This document shows positions 34,201 through 45,000 of a DNA stretch of 64,000 bases, in pieces. The notes beneath the pieces were generated by a model. The model worked only from the letters and a program-made list of their open reading frames with translations, was not told the DNA's origin and made no database searches. Source of the DNA: Spodoptera frugiperda (lineage: Eukaryota; Arthropoda; Insecta; Lepidoptera; Noctuidae); the NCBI RefSeq assembly GCF_023101765.2, contig NC_064230.1, positions 3,906,001 through 3,970,000 on the forward strand. Reading direction: 5' to 3'. A program made the position numbers and the translations under genes. The first letter of the stretch is position 1. The number at the start of each line of letters is the position of its first letter.

Positions 34201-36625
34201 GTTTACATGTGGCTCGTAGCAAATGATGACAAAATGATTTGTGAACTATAGAAAAATTGTTTGTGTTGCAGACCAATACTCCAACGACGTGGATACCCAG
34301 AAATTCTTCACCGCATTAGGATCGGGAACCAAGGACTTGGTGCCAGAAGCTAGCGCTGGTGGAGACGACCAGGTTCGTACTGACTTCATCACAAAACAAT
34401 TTAATTTAATTAGTTAGTTATATCTCACGATAGTTATTAAAGGTACTAGCGATGATATCTGTAACATGAAACTTTCATTTAGTTTTTTAAATTTATAATA
34501 ATAGAATAAATAAAATGGCTATTACTTCGGTCAGAAGATAATCATTGCCTTTCAACATGGCAATGTGGCCAGTCTTCTGGGAACGTCGCGTTCCCAGTGA
34601 CCGTGATGCGGACGAGTACTTCGACGCCTAATCGAGAGAATTTTTAATTTATTTTTCTTTGTTTTAGTTTTAAGTTTTAGTAAGTTGTCCATATTTTTTA
34701 TGATTGTGTAGTGTAAATATTTTAATTTTAATTCTTTTTAGCTTTAAAAGTAAAATAAATGTTCAAGGTATCATTTTACTAAACATTTGTTTCTATCCTC
34801 AGGCTTTTGAGCGCAATGAAGAACAAGCAATCGTACTCTCAGAAGTATCTGATTCTACAGGCAAAGTGAAGGTCACTGCTCTCTCCAAGCCATACAGACA
34901 AGAGCAACTGAAACCACAGGTAAATCAAATTAATATATTTACAAACAGTACTACTAACACTTTCTTTTTGAGGGGGAAAATCATCCAATTACTTCTCCTG
35001 CCTCGGGCGAAGCGAGAGCTAGTGTCAGACTCTTACTGACTAAAAACAGCGCCGCTCCTATTCCTGCTTTTTAAGCCAGAGTCCCGGAAAACCCGCTAGT
35101 CCGCAGCATACTACTTACAATAAAATCATATTTAACTAGTGTATCTGGAAGTAATTGGGGAACACCTATGTTTAACAGTAGCTGGCTTGTGGTTGAATAT
35201 GATGATGATGTTTTTTTTAAAAAAATAAGAATTTCAGCAAGTTATACATTTCATTTCTTTTATTTATTTATTTAATCGTCATTTTACTTCTTACTATCTT
35301 ATTAATAAGTATTGTAAATGTAACTGCGATTTCAGTCTGTGTGTATGTTTGCTACTCATTCACGAAATTTGAAACAGGAGTAGATTGTGGTATGGATTAT
35401 AACATAGGCTGCTTTCAGCCTATGGAAACGCTGGTGAAACCGCAATCAGAAGCAAATGGTACTTATTTCAAAAGTACCTAATTTAGGATTAATTGAAATA
35501 AATGCTTTGACTTTGACTTTATATTTTTGTAAATTTTCAGGAAGCTTACATTTTGGACACAGTAACTGGAAGCATCTACGTTTGGACCGGCAGACAAGCT
35601 ACAGAGAGGGTAAGATGATTTTGAAAATTTTAGATACGTAGCTACTACTTTTTTGGGTGATTTACCATCAGATATGTATTATGTATTAGTACGAAGATGT
35701 AATAGTTAAGCTGTGAAAGTATGTGACTGTTTCTGCTGATACTAAGCTATGTAGCTGTGCGAGAAAGATGCGCAGCTCGAGTATGCGATATATTCATCTA
35801 TAGCACATATCCATAGTACGAATCTTTCCAAAAAAAATATCTTAGTTGAGCCCGTTTCCACCAGTGCTATGTGTACAAATGAATATGAAGCTGATAGGGC
35901 GACAGACTGACAAGACCGGCGATGGATTATAGCTTATGTAATAAATTTTTGTTCACAGGAAAAGACTGAAGCCATGACAAAAGCCCAGCAGCTGTTGTCT
36001 TCGAAGAATTACGCATCCTGGGTAAGTAACACAAAGATTTTAATTTTATTATACTTTATTTTAAATGGCGTTAAATTTACTTCAAGTCTAATTTATTCTT
36101 CTCTGTCATAATATGCTTTGCACAAGTACATTTGTTTTACAACAAATGATTTTTAATCACCAAAGAAATAGGCTAGTTATGTTATGAGTCCCAGGTAACA
36201 ATGACTGCACGCAACGCGCGGACGCGCTCACGATTTGTGTGATCCACGAATTATTGTTTCGGGTCTGGGAATGATGTGTATGTGAAATTGTACGTGTGTA
36301 CTTGGGACACACGATAAAACAATAGTGTGGGACGACATTTAAAAAAAAATCATGGAACGAGTTTATTATAATACATTAAACCAAATAGACTCCATCTATA
36401 ACCGATAAATTTTCCGAAGAGCCCTAAAATAGATATTTTTGACTCAATAATCACTCCTGGAAAGTCATAAGTGCGACTCCGCCAACCAAGCAATATGATT
36501 TACTTTTTTATTTAATTTCACAGGTCAAAGTAGTAAAGATCCCACAGGGCACAGAGCCAGCGATCTTCAAACAATACTTCGCCACCTGGAGAGACCTCGG
36601 CATGTCACACACCAGAATAGTATAA
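28289..36625 (+). CDS. Secreted three-repeat gelsolin-like protein, copy 2 (complete)
   Basis: Eleven exons: 28289-28399, 30879-30959, 31153-31227, 31426-31618, 32681-32796, 33340-33517, 34272-34372, 34803-34919, 35541-35609, 35959-36021, 36524-36625. They join to 401 codons plus TAA without an internal stop. Residues 1-17 (MKLLAILLLTVAAVSA) form a signal peptide. Three gelsolin repeats follow at about residues 58-175, 185-285 and 295-395; repeat 1 begins VEVWRIQDF, and repeat 3 ends with FKQYFATW. The length fits a half-gelsolin of the fragmin/severin type, shorter than six-repeat gelsolin. A secreted form suggests a role in haemolymph, such as clearing released actin; this is inference. An acceptor at 28286-28287 sits one base before the ATG, so a noncoding first exon is expected upstream. 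A poly(A) signal AATAAA lies at 36645. Confidence 0.92.
29340..29562 (-). mobile_element. SINE A copy in intron 1 of gelsolin copy 2
   Basis: Reversed copy lacking the RTE-tail end: GGAAACATCAGACGCGTTAC to GAAGCATGGCTCTCTCTCAC. Confidence 0.62.
29585..29995. repeat. Inverted pair of repeat H
   Basis: A + copy (29585-29760: GAACGCGCTAATCTCCGGAA) and a minus copy (29800-29995: TTCCGCGCGGTTTCACCCGC) face each other. Other H copies: 10500-10680, 11620-11812, 14920-15080, 26098-26320, 28025-28210 (-), 28498-28682 (-), 55190-55325. Confidence 0.65.
30480..30800 (+). mobile_element. SINE E copy, intron 1 of gelsolin copy 2
   Basis: CACTCATGAGGGTAGAGGGT, ACATTGTGAGGAAACTTGGG, GCAAGAAGAGACTTTTGGTC and CAGTGGCCACTTATACGCTG. 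Confidence 0.65.
32092..32196 (-). mobile_element. Relic of a second Penelope-like RT
   Basis: The minus-strand translation contains NNGYNYQCTQQASSSGKSRP and TERIPTFL, matching TNGYNWRQCTRLASSSCKRR and AERTPAFL in the Penelope RT at 40.9 kb. Only about 105 bases remain, in intron 4 of gelsolin copy 2, abutting a family A SINE. Confidence 0.7.
32201..32333 (-). mobile_element. SINE A 3' half
   Basis: TTTTTTTATGGTATAAGCCG to TTTTGGGGGCCAGGAATTC, between the Penelope relic and a SINE D in intron 4 of gelsolin copy 2. Confidence 0.6.
32336..32545 (-). mobile_element. SINE D copy
   Basis: Reversed copy with ACTTCTCCTGCCTTGGGTCG, CCACTAGGTAGTCCGC and CACTGGGCCCCATCTGTAGT. In intron 4 of gelsolin copy 2. 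Other minus copies: 6650-6765, 13505-13590, 34966-35108, 56860-56935, 63645-63740. Confidence 0.65.
33541..33730 (-). mobile_element. SINE A tail split by the GGGGCC MITE
   Basis: TTATGGTATAAGCCGGTAAA, then the MITE at 33567-33657, then CGCATCACCTGATGGTAAGC. Intron 6 of gelsolin copy 2. Confidence 0.65.
33567..33657. mobile_element. GGGGCC MITE, truncated copy
   Basis: Same left end and one of the two inner hairpins; the right end is missing. Inserted in a SINE A in gelsolin copy 2. Confidence 0.68.
33805..34092 (-). mobile_element. SINE A, near full-length
   Basis: TATGAACTGGTAAACGAACA to CATGGCTCTTCCACACG. Second family A copy in intron 6 of gelsolin copy 2. Confidence 0.66.
35690..35890. 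mobile_element. MITE G partial copy
   Basis: GATGTAATAGTTAAGCTGTG through CCACCAGTGCTATGTGTAC AAATGAATATG matches MITE G without its ends. In intron 9 of gelsolin copy 2. Confidence 0.6.
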
Positions 36626-36960
36626 TGTACTAATTAACAAGCGAAATAAAACATACCAAAACCAAAACATAACAAGCTCAGCCTAATATTACTATTGTAG
36701 CATGAGTATAATGAGTCTGTGGCTTAAAAAAAATGTTTTGACACTTATCCACAGAGGTTATAAGTTGTAAATGTAATACACCGCCATCTATTGTAAACAA
36801 TTGTAACTAACGTGTAAGTGCTGCCATCTAGTGATGAAAATTAAAATTAAAATGTTTGCCACACAATATTTTATGCTGATTGTAACAGTAATGAAAGATG
36901 TACATTTAAAAAATATGACTTTAATAAAAATAAATACTCAATAGATTACTATACAATTAA
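36626..36960 (+). other. 3' UTR of gelsolin copy 2
   Basis: AATAAA occurs at 36645-36650, 20 bases after the stop, and again at 36923-36928. The near signal is the simplest end; the later one would give a UTR of about 310 bases. No known repeat is recognised here. Confidence 0.5.
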
Positions 36961-37165
36961 ATCAATATTTACAAATGAAAATATTTGTTTTATTTTACTT
37001 ACCTATTTAGGTATTATTACGATGCATTTCAGGCTCCTATTGCATGGGACTTATAACCATGAAGCAAGTACAAAGAGGAGATGCCATAATGTGATTGTGC
37101 ACTGTGACACAAACACGGCCCTGTCCAATGATATTATAAGTAAACAGGTGTAGATAGGTTATAAG

Positions 37166-37635
37166 CATTGACTGCCTCGTTGGTCGAGTGGTCACAAGTA
37201 CGACTGCCGGGCAAGAGGTCCCTGGTTCGATTCCCCGGTGCGCAAAGCGTACCTGGCCCTTTTCGGTTTATCAAAAAAAAATCTCAGTTGGTACAAGTGA
37301 AAATAAATATCAGAAACTCGCAAAAACAAATAAACATGGTAAATATCCCGTTTTAAGTTCTAATGATAATTTCTCAATAGTAGCACAGAGTCTGGAATTG
37401 TGTCCAGTATATGGCAATAGGATTATCGCGCATTACATGGGACTTATAACACACATTGTGAAAAGTGGGTAAACATTGTACAATGGCATTACGTGCCGTA
37501 ATTTAAGGCAATAGGATCACCGACTATTACATGGGCTTTATAAAACAAATGGTGAAAAGTGGGTGTACATTGTACAGTGGCATTATGTGCCGTAATATGC
37601 ACCTCTGCCGACCCTTTCGAGAATAAAAAGGCATG
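37166..37635 (+). mobile_element. SINE C with a MITE F piece and an internal duplication
   Basis: Head TGACTGCCTCGTTGGTCGAG and GGTTCGATTCCC. A MITE F fragment interrupts at about 37281-37368. The 3' part is repeated as two units of about 98 bases (37405-37502, 37503-37600), then AGAATAAAAAGGCATGACG. Confidence 0.68.
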
Positions 37636-37792
37636 ACGATACGATGTAATCTATTTGTATTATATACGTATAAACAGCGTGTACATAATATATTGCATAT
37701 TATAGCGCGATTAGTAATAATATGCTAATGAACTTGATAAAGCTACTTAGGGCATATTCATAATATTGTCTCACATCTTTATTTGATTTGTC

Positions 37793-37950
37793 TTTTTTTT
37801 TGAGGGGGGAATATCATCCATTGACTTCTCCCGCCTTGGGCGAGGCGAGAGGGAGTGTCAGATTTTTATTGACTAAAAACCACCCCGTTCCTACTCCTGC
37901 TTTTCGAGCCGGAGCCTCGGTAAACCCGCTAGGTAGTCCGCAGCTCAGGA
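37793..37950 (-). mobile_element. SINE D copy
   Basis: T8 tail, TTGACTTCTCCCGCCTTGGG, then CCGCTAGGTAGTCCGCAGCT. Intergenic between gelsolin copy 2 and yellow-f. Confidence 0.65.
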
Positions 37951-38117
37951 TATTTGATTTGTCTGGACTTTAAAAGAGACTATGACCTCTGAGTTTGTTT
38001 CGGCATTACTTCTCAGAGTAGTCCGATAGTCTAGTTATTTCAGAGCTTGACGTGTAAAAGTGTTAACTTGTAACCTATTTTCAAAAATAAATATCATTTA
38101 TCAGGGTAGTTAATGAA

Positions 38118-38386
38118 TGAGCCGGCTCGACCGGAGTGATACCACGGCCACACAGAAAATCGACGTGAAACAACGCTTGCGTTGTGTGAGTGAGGTTACC
38201 GGAGGCCCAAATACCCCTTACCCAATCTTTCCAATCCCTGATTCCCTAATAACCCTTAAATTCCAAACCCCTTAAAAGTCGGCAACGCACTTGTAATGCC
38301 TCTGGTGTTTTGAGTGTCCACGGGCAGCGGCGATTGCTAAGCATCAGGCGATCCGTCTGCTCGTTTACCGGCTTATATATAAAAAT
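38118..38386 (+). mobile_element. SINE A, nearly complete
   Basis: GAGCCGGCTCGACCGGAGTG to CCGGCTTATATATAAAAA; upstream of yellow-f. Confidence 0.68.
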
Positions 38387-38625
38387 AAACCTAATTGGTT
38401 TATTTTTATTAAATAAGCCGGTATCTACGTTAAACTTAACCGAATTATAGCAAATTGCACCCGTTTTTACCAAATTACAGGAAATAATATGAATTTCCGT
38501 GTTAAGAACTTCTTTGTGATTCGGAAGCCTTAACATTCACCTATTTGACCCTGATAAAGTTGTTTTTGGCAGTTATTATAAGGACACGCTACATACATAC
38601 GAATAAAATTACCTTTAAATATAAG

Positions 38626-38822
38626 ATAATAGCAAACCCGGCGAACTTCGTTTCGCCACCAATGATTTTCCCTGTTTTCCTGCTTTTCTCTTGACTTTTT
38701 CCTGAATTTTCTTTGCTATAAACCTCACGGAGCCCGAGACCTTTCCAACGAATGCAAAACCGTGGAAATGGGATTGTGATTTCTAGAGTTATAGCGTCAG
38801 GAAGGAAACCCGACTTATTTTG
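38626..38822. mobile_element. MITE K, right-truncated copy
   Basis: ATAGCAAACCCGGCGAACTT through AACCTCACGGAGCCCGAGAC to GTTATAGCGTCAGGAAGG; upstream of yellow-f. Confidence 0.62.
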
Positions 38823-39038
38823 AAGCATGGATGTTTCACACAAAAAAATTTGAATTGATTAAAACAAAATTACTAATACCGTCAAAAAGCAAAAATAAAA
38901 AGACATTGTCACTTTAAAATATACTTAAGTAACATTATGGAATCACCCTACTTTAAATAAAATAATCTTTAAAACGAGTTATACCAGTATTGTGTGACCC
39001 GCTCGCGCAGACGATCGCTTACTTAGCTTGTTGACAAA

Positions 39039-42000
39039 ATGCATAATCAAATCATAATAAAGTTGTTTCTCCTTACTTTATTATTGTTAATTCAAGTTTG
39101 TAAATCCCAGTATTATATAGGAGATAACCGATTCAAATATTTTACTGAAGTGTTTTCATGGAAGCAGATTAGCTACGATTTTGATGGGATTAAATGTAAG
39201 TACATTTCGAAGTTATAAGTTTTTAAACTGACATGGTCACTAGATCGCTTCACTTCAAGCTTCCTTGTGCGAACTGCTAGGGAGTGGAACTCTTTGCCGG
39301 AGTCTGTTTTCTGATGGGTATAACCTGGGTGTCTTCAAAGCCCGAGTGAATAGGTTGCTTATGGGCAGACGTGCTCCATCGTAGGCCGCATCATCACTTA
39401 CCATCAGGCGAGATAGCGGCCAAACGTCGGCCCATTTAACATAAAATAAAAAATAGAACTTGAGACCAGGCTTACTCCGGTTCTCGAATCCGAAGTTTCG
39501 TTTAATCTTCGGCCGTATGTTTTATTGATTTACTAATAGAATTACTTGAAATAACGTTTTATTTTTAATTTCATATCAAAACCTATTTATTTATCTTCAT
39601 TTAATTCGTTCATTTTTGTTCACGAAAGTTCGCAATAAATAGAATTGTAGTATGCAATCTGCGAAGTTTTTTCGTTCGTTCGTTCGTTCGTTGAATTAGA
39701 GTAGGCCCCCAGTTCATCCGTGATCAATCAGTGATAGGAATAGGTAGTGCTTATTAGTCTAAACCTTAAAGAACAGAAAAAATACGAAGGCTTCCTTAGT
39801 ACTATATTTTTCCCGGACCACACTTAAGTACAAATTATTTTTGACTGCACGATTGACGCGGTAGCTGGACAACCGGCTGCCGTGCAACGGGTAGCAGTTT
39901 CGATACCCGCCCGGAACAACTTTTTGTATGATCCACAAATTGTTGTTTCGCGACTGGGTGTCATGTCACTGATGACCATGGCGCTTGCAACAGTGCCGAA
40001 ATATGGGTAACTCATTGACATAAATAAACATGGTAAATATCCCGTCTCAAGTGTTTGAAGCAATAGAAACAATGTAACCAAGAATTGTATTAATTATTAT
40101 GTTATCGGCTTACTCACGTAACGTTTTGACGAGGAACTCGACTAGTTTCAAGCCATGCTAGAGGCTCATATTCATGAGCAGCATTACACGACACACGACG
40201 CGGCGATTGTCGCACTGCTACTGGCGATTCGAGCTACGCGCCCATCGCGCCCTCTGCCTGGAATCGCGCGTACTATCCGGCGCGCGCGACGATGTTGGCT
40301 CGTTAGACTCGCCCGCCGGCGGCTGCGCAGGTGTTGGGTTCGATTCTCGGGTCGACGCAAAAACGGTGTTACATACCGCGCTCACTGTGTCACACTCCAG
40401 ACCCGCAACATTGTAGGCTGACGCAGATTGCAGACTTGGCTTCCAGGCAGGAGGTAATGCCCAGCCACCGTCTCTGTTGAAGTTGGGACGACGACTTATT
40501 TCGATGGCCTCACGTACTTTCCGTGGTACGAAGTATTTCTCCCTCGCTAGTACGGAGACCTTGTCGAAACGGAGGAAGTGAGTCGTGCCCGCGCTACAAG
40601 CATGCTCGGCTACTGCCGATGTATGGGTGTCCCTGTTCTTCACACTGCGTATGTGTTCCTTGAGTCTGGTTGTGATGTTGCGGCGAGTTTCCCCGATGTA
40701 ACTCGAGCCACAGTCGCACGGTATCATGTATACCCCGGGAACTGCCAGTGGATCCTTATCCTTAGGCGAGCGTAATAAGTTCCGTAATTGACCGGGTGCT
40801 GATCGTCCTGATGCTGTATCTTCGGCGTAACAGGTGTCCGATGGTGTCGGTTACTCCTTTCACATAGGGTAAGAATGCTGGAGTCCGCTCCGCAACTGCC
40901 GGTCGTCTTTTACATGATGAACTCGCCAGTCGAGTACATTGGCGCCAGTTGTACCCATTTGTTTCCAGTACCTGTTTAAGGTGATCAAGTTCCGCGTCAA
41001 TGTACTGGGGATCACACAGGTTCAGTGCCCGGTTGATTAAAGTACGGGGAACAGAGGCAAGGTGGGAGGGATGATGGTGTGAGTCGGCTCGTAGGTACCG
41101 GTCCGTGTGTGTCGGTTTACGGTAAACCGTGTGTGACAGGCGGCCGTCCGTTTCACGCCTCACGAGCACGTCTAAGAACGGTAACATTCCCTCTTTTTCC
41201 TCCTCAGTGGTGAACTGAATACTACCGTGCACCGAGTTTAGGTGTCCCACGAATTCAGCCACATGTTCCCGGTTGATGACGGCGAATACGTCATCAACAT
41301 ATCTCCACCAGTATCGCGGGCGCACCGGGGCGGATGCTAAGGCTTGACCCTCAAACCACTCCATATACATATTAGCAACCACTGGCGCTAGCGGCGAACC
41401 CATAGCAACCCCGTTCACTTGCTGGTAATAATCCCCTCTCCACAAGAAATAACCTGTTGTCAGGCAATGGCTTACACAGTCAATGTATCCAGTAGGTAAA
41501 TCTGTCCCGCTCAAAGTTGTGGTGATAATATTTATTGCCTCATCTACTGGAACATTTGTAAAAAGTGATGTGATGTCGAAACTCATGATTATCTCTTTTT
41601 CTTGGAGTTGGATATCAGCCAATAGTGTGATGAAGTGACGGGAATCCTTCACATATGAGTTCGTTTTCCCAGTAAAAGGTTGTAATATAGTTGCCAGATG
41701 CCGCGACAGTTTGTAGGTTGGTGCATCAATCTGACTAACTATAGGTCTCAGGGGCCAGTTTGGTTTATGTATTTTGGGCAAACCGTAGATCTTGGGCGGT
41801 GTAGGGTTATGAGGGCGTAATTGTGCTACCAAGTCTTTGTCACCTAGGCCTTGCAATAACTTTACAGTTTTTGTAGTCACCCGGGCTGTCGGATCGTATG
41901 ACAGTTTCTTGTAGACTGAGGTGTCACTCACCATTTGCGTGATTCTCTCTTCATACGCCTTGGTATCAACAACCACAGTCGCGTTGCCCTTATCAGCTGG

Positions 42001-45000
42001 TAGCACAAGAATGTCCGGATCGTTACGCAGATCGCGAAGTGCAAACATTTCTTCCCGCGGTATGTTACTCTTGGGGGAGTTTGCGTCGACCCGAGAATCG
42101 AACCCAACACCTGCGCAGCCGCCGGCGGGCGAGTCTAACGAGCCAACATCGTCGCGCGCGCCGGATAGTACGCGCGATTCCAGGCAGAGGGCGCGATGGG
42201 CGCGTAGCTCGAATCGCCAGTAGCAGTGCGACAATCGCCGCGTCGTGTGTCGTGTAATGCTGCTCATGAATATGAGCCTCTAGCATGGCTTGAAACTAGT
42301 CGAGTTCCTCGTCAAAACGTTACGTGAGTAAGCCGATAACATAATAATTAATTTAGTATGTCTCACGAAAGTTACAAGAATTGTATTTTGAATCAGATTG
42401 AAAAAGAGTAACCAATGGAGTTTCTTGCTCGGGTTCTTCTCCATAGTAATCTACACTTTGGAATGAGCAACTAGAGGACTGACCGACAGACAGACGTTAT
42501 TAATATTATTATATTTGCTTTGACGTTCAAAAGTGCCTTCCTGGTCTATTTGAAATAAATAATTTTGACTTTGACTTTTGACTTTGTATATTATTGTATT
42601 CGAAGTGTTGTGTTGAAGCTATTTGTCATACTAATATGATTAGAACTTAAGACGGGATATTTACCATGTTTATTTATATCTATGAGTTTCTGACATAAAT
42701 AAACATGGTAAATATCCCGTCTCAAGTTCTAATGTTATCGTTGAAAACAAGCCAAAGGCTTGAGGAAAACATTATAATATTATTAATTCAAATGTACCTG
42801 TTTGCCTGTTTGTGTTTATACAGAATGCAGATCACTTCTAAATTTAGTTTATAGTATCTTTATAGTATTTTTTTTAGTTTATTTTTTTATGAAACATCGA
42901 GCAGACGTATAACCTGATGGTAAGCAATCGCCGCCGCCCATGGACACTTGAAACACCAGAGGCGTTACAAGTGCGTTACCGGCCTTTTGGGTGTTAGGAA
43001 TTTAAGGGTTTTTGGGGAATCGGGGATTGGGAAGGGGTTTAATTGGGCCTCCGGTAACCTCAGACACACAATACCAGCGTTGTTTCACGTCGGTTTTTTT
43101 GTGAGGCCGTGGTATAACTCCGGTCGACACGGCCCATTTATGCTGAAGCATGGTTCTCCCACACTTAAAAGTTGTTAGTGTCGACGTTTGGTCGCTATCT
43201 CGCCTGGTGGTAAGCGATGATGCGGTCTACGATGGAGCACGTCTGCCCATTACCAACCCATACACTCCGTCCTTAATAATAATAAATCTTCTCATTTCAG
43301 ATACTAAAGATGAACCAATACAGAAGAAAGTGGGCGGTATCTTCTTCAGGGATGACGTAGAAGAAAAGGACCAGTTCTTCAAACAATACAACAATATACC
43401 GATTGGTTTCGAGGTGTATAAGCAAAAAGTTTTTATCACTGTACCCAGAAGGCGATATGGTAAGTTATATAAGTACAGTATGGAGATCACTCATATGATT
43501 TAAATGAAACTACAAGTATTACTAGTCTACAGAAGCATCATACAACTAAACATTTTAACGAAAACAGAACAAAACAAATAATTAAAACGAATCAAGTATT
43601 AAATTCTGTGTGAACAGCTCCATGTTCCTTGAGCACAGAAGAGCTGTTATGTTGTAGGTTGTCTAGGAATGTTACGGACATGCGACGCAGCTGTTGCAAT
43701 GCCGTATTTGTTGAATATTGAGAATTAAGAATGTTCTAATTAGTTCAATGCACTTTTTGGTTTAACTACTGGGCCTATTTCGATCATTTTTCGTATATTG
43801 TCAAGCCAAGACTTGCTAACAAACTATAACAAATATGTGGTTTAAATTAAGTCATAAGAGATTTCCTCATACGGTATTATTACGATAGAATAAAGTTCCA
43901 AATAGGTTCTTCTAAAGAGGTCCTCCATTGGATAACTTTTCTGCCCCAGTGGCCGTGGTTCTGCGAGCTCTGTGCTCTGTCCACTGCCACTTCAGCTTGC
44001 TAATGTGTGCGCGTGTGTGCATGCGCGTTTGCGTGCGTGTATGTACATATGTGTACAGTTAATAAAAGGAGATACAGAGTCATCATTCATGTGTCTAACT
44101 CTTCAGAAAATAAAATTCTTTTTTAATAAAATTCCAGGGATCCCATCGACATTGAACGTAGTGCCGCTGGTAGCTGGTACATCACCACTCTTGAAGCCAT
44201 ACCCAAATGCTGAGAGCATAGACTCCTTTGTATCCGTCTACCGCCCCCGTGTCGACTCCTGCGAAAGACTGTGGATGGTGGATACTGGTCTTATAGAGGT
44301 ACCTAGTAAGTATACCATGGTCTTTTAAAAAGTAGAGGGATAGATTGTGTGAGGTATAACATGAAAGAGAAAGGAGTTCGTGATGTGATGAGCACACGTT
44401 GATTTTGACTTGCTTATAAAGAGAGAAAGGCGATGGGAGTGTGACCGCACGTTGCGTATTTTCACATTGATTTTTCAACTTCACTTCACAGCTTCTTATC
44501 CCCGAAGAGGTAGGCAGAGGTGCACATACGATACATATTGCCGCTATACAATGAACACCCTCTTTTTACCATTTTTGTTTTAAGTGCCATGTAATACGGG
44601 GTAAGCTTATTGACCTATACTTACTGGGCGCGATTCCAGACTCCTTGCTACCACTGAGAAATTTTGGAAAAACCGAAAAAATCCCAGAAATACTTTATTG
44701 ATTTTGGCTGATTATTATTTTGTTCTTTGGATAATGATAGTAATGTTTTAAATAAAATGTTCTTATTTCAGATAATTTCGAACAGAAGAGGGCTCCACAG
44801 ATCATAATATACGACCTGAAGACTGACACAGAAATATTAAGACATGAAATACCCATGGATGTGCTTGTCAATGGGACTACTTCAGGTAAATTGGAAATAT
44901 GTTTCTGTACACTTAGCATGTGTGGCTTTGTGATAGTTACTATTATGGCCCATCCTTTTTCAATGTCACTCCTTTTATCCCCGAAGGGGTAGGCAGAAGT

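Larger units (their letters stand above)
40091..42374 (-). mobile_element. Penelope-like retroelement with 268-bp inverted repeats and 12-bp TSD
   Basis: The two arms, 40091-40358 and 42083-42350, are reverse complements and read as identical over 268 bases. The right arm continues as a 24-base tail (ATTTAGTATGTCTCACGAAA...) not found on the left. The element is flanked by the direct repeat CAAGAATTGTAT (40079-40090 and 42375-42386). The empty site is visible in another copy of the host repeat near 46210. The minus-strand interior encodes a Penelope-type RT and a GIY-YIG endonuclease. Inverted terminal pLTRs and a one-sided tail of about 30 bases are known for Penelope elements. Identical arms imply a recent insertion. 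It lies in intron 1 of the yellow-f gene, antisense to it. Confidence 0.88.

Noticed and set aside
37168..37240. tRNA-like sequence with A and B boxes
   Set aside because: It is the head of a SINE C with SINE body following, not a tRNA gene.
40091..42374. Classic TIR DNA transposon for the inverted-arm element
   Set aside because: The tail is one-sided, the TSD is 12 bp, and the interior encodes RT and GIY-YIG, all pointing to a Penelope-type retroelement.
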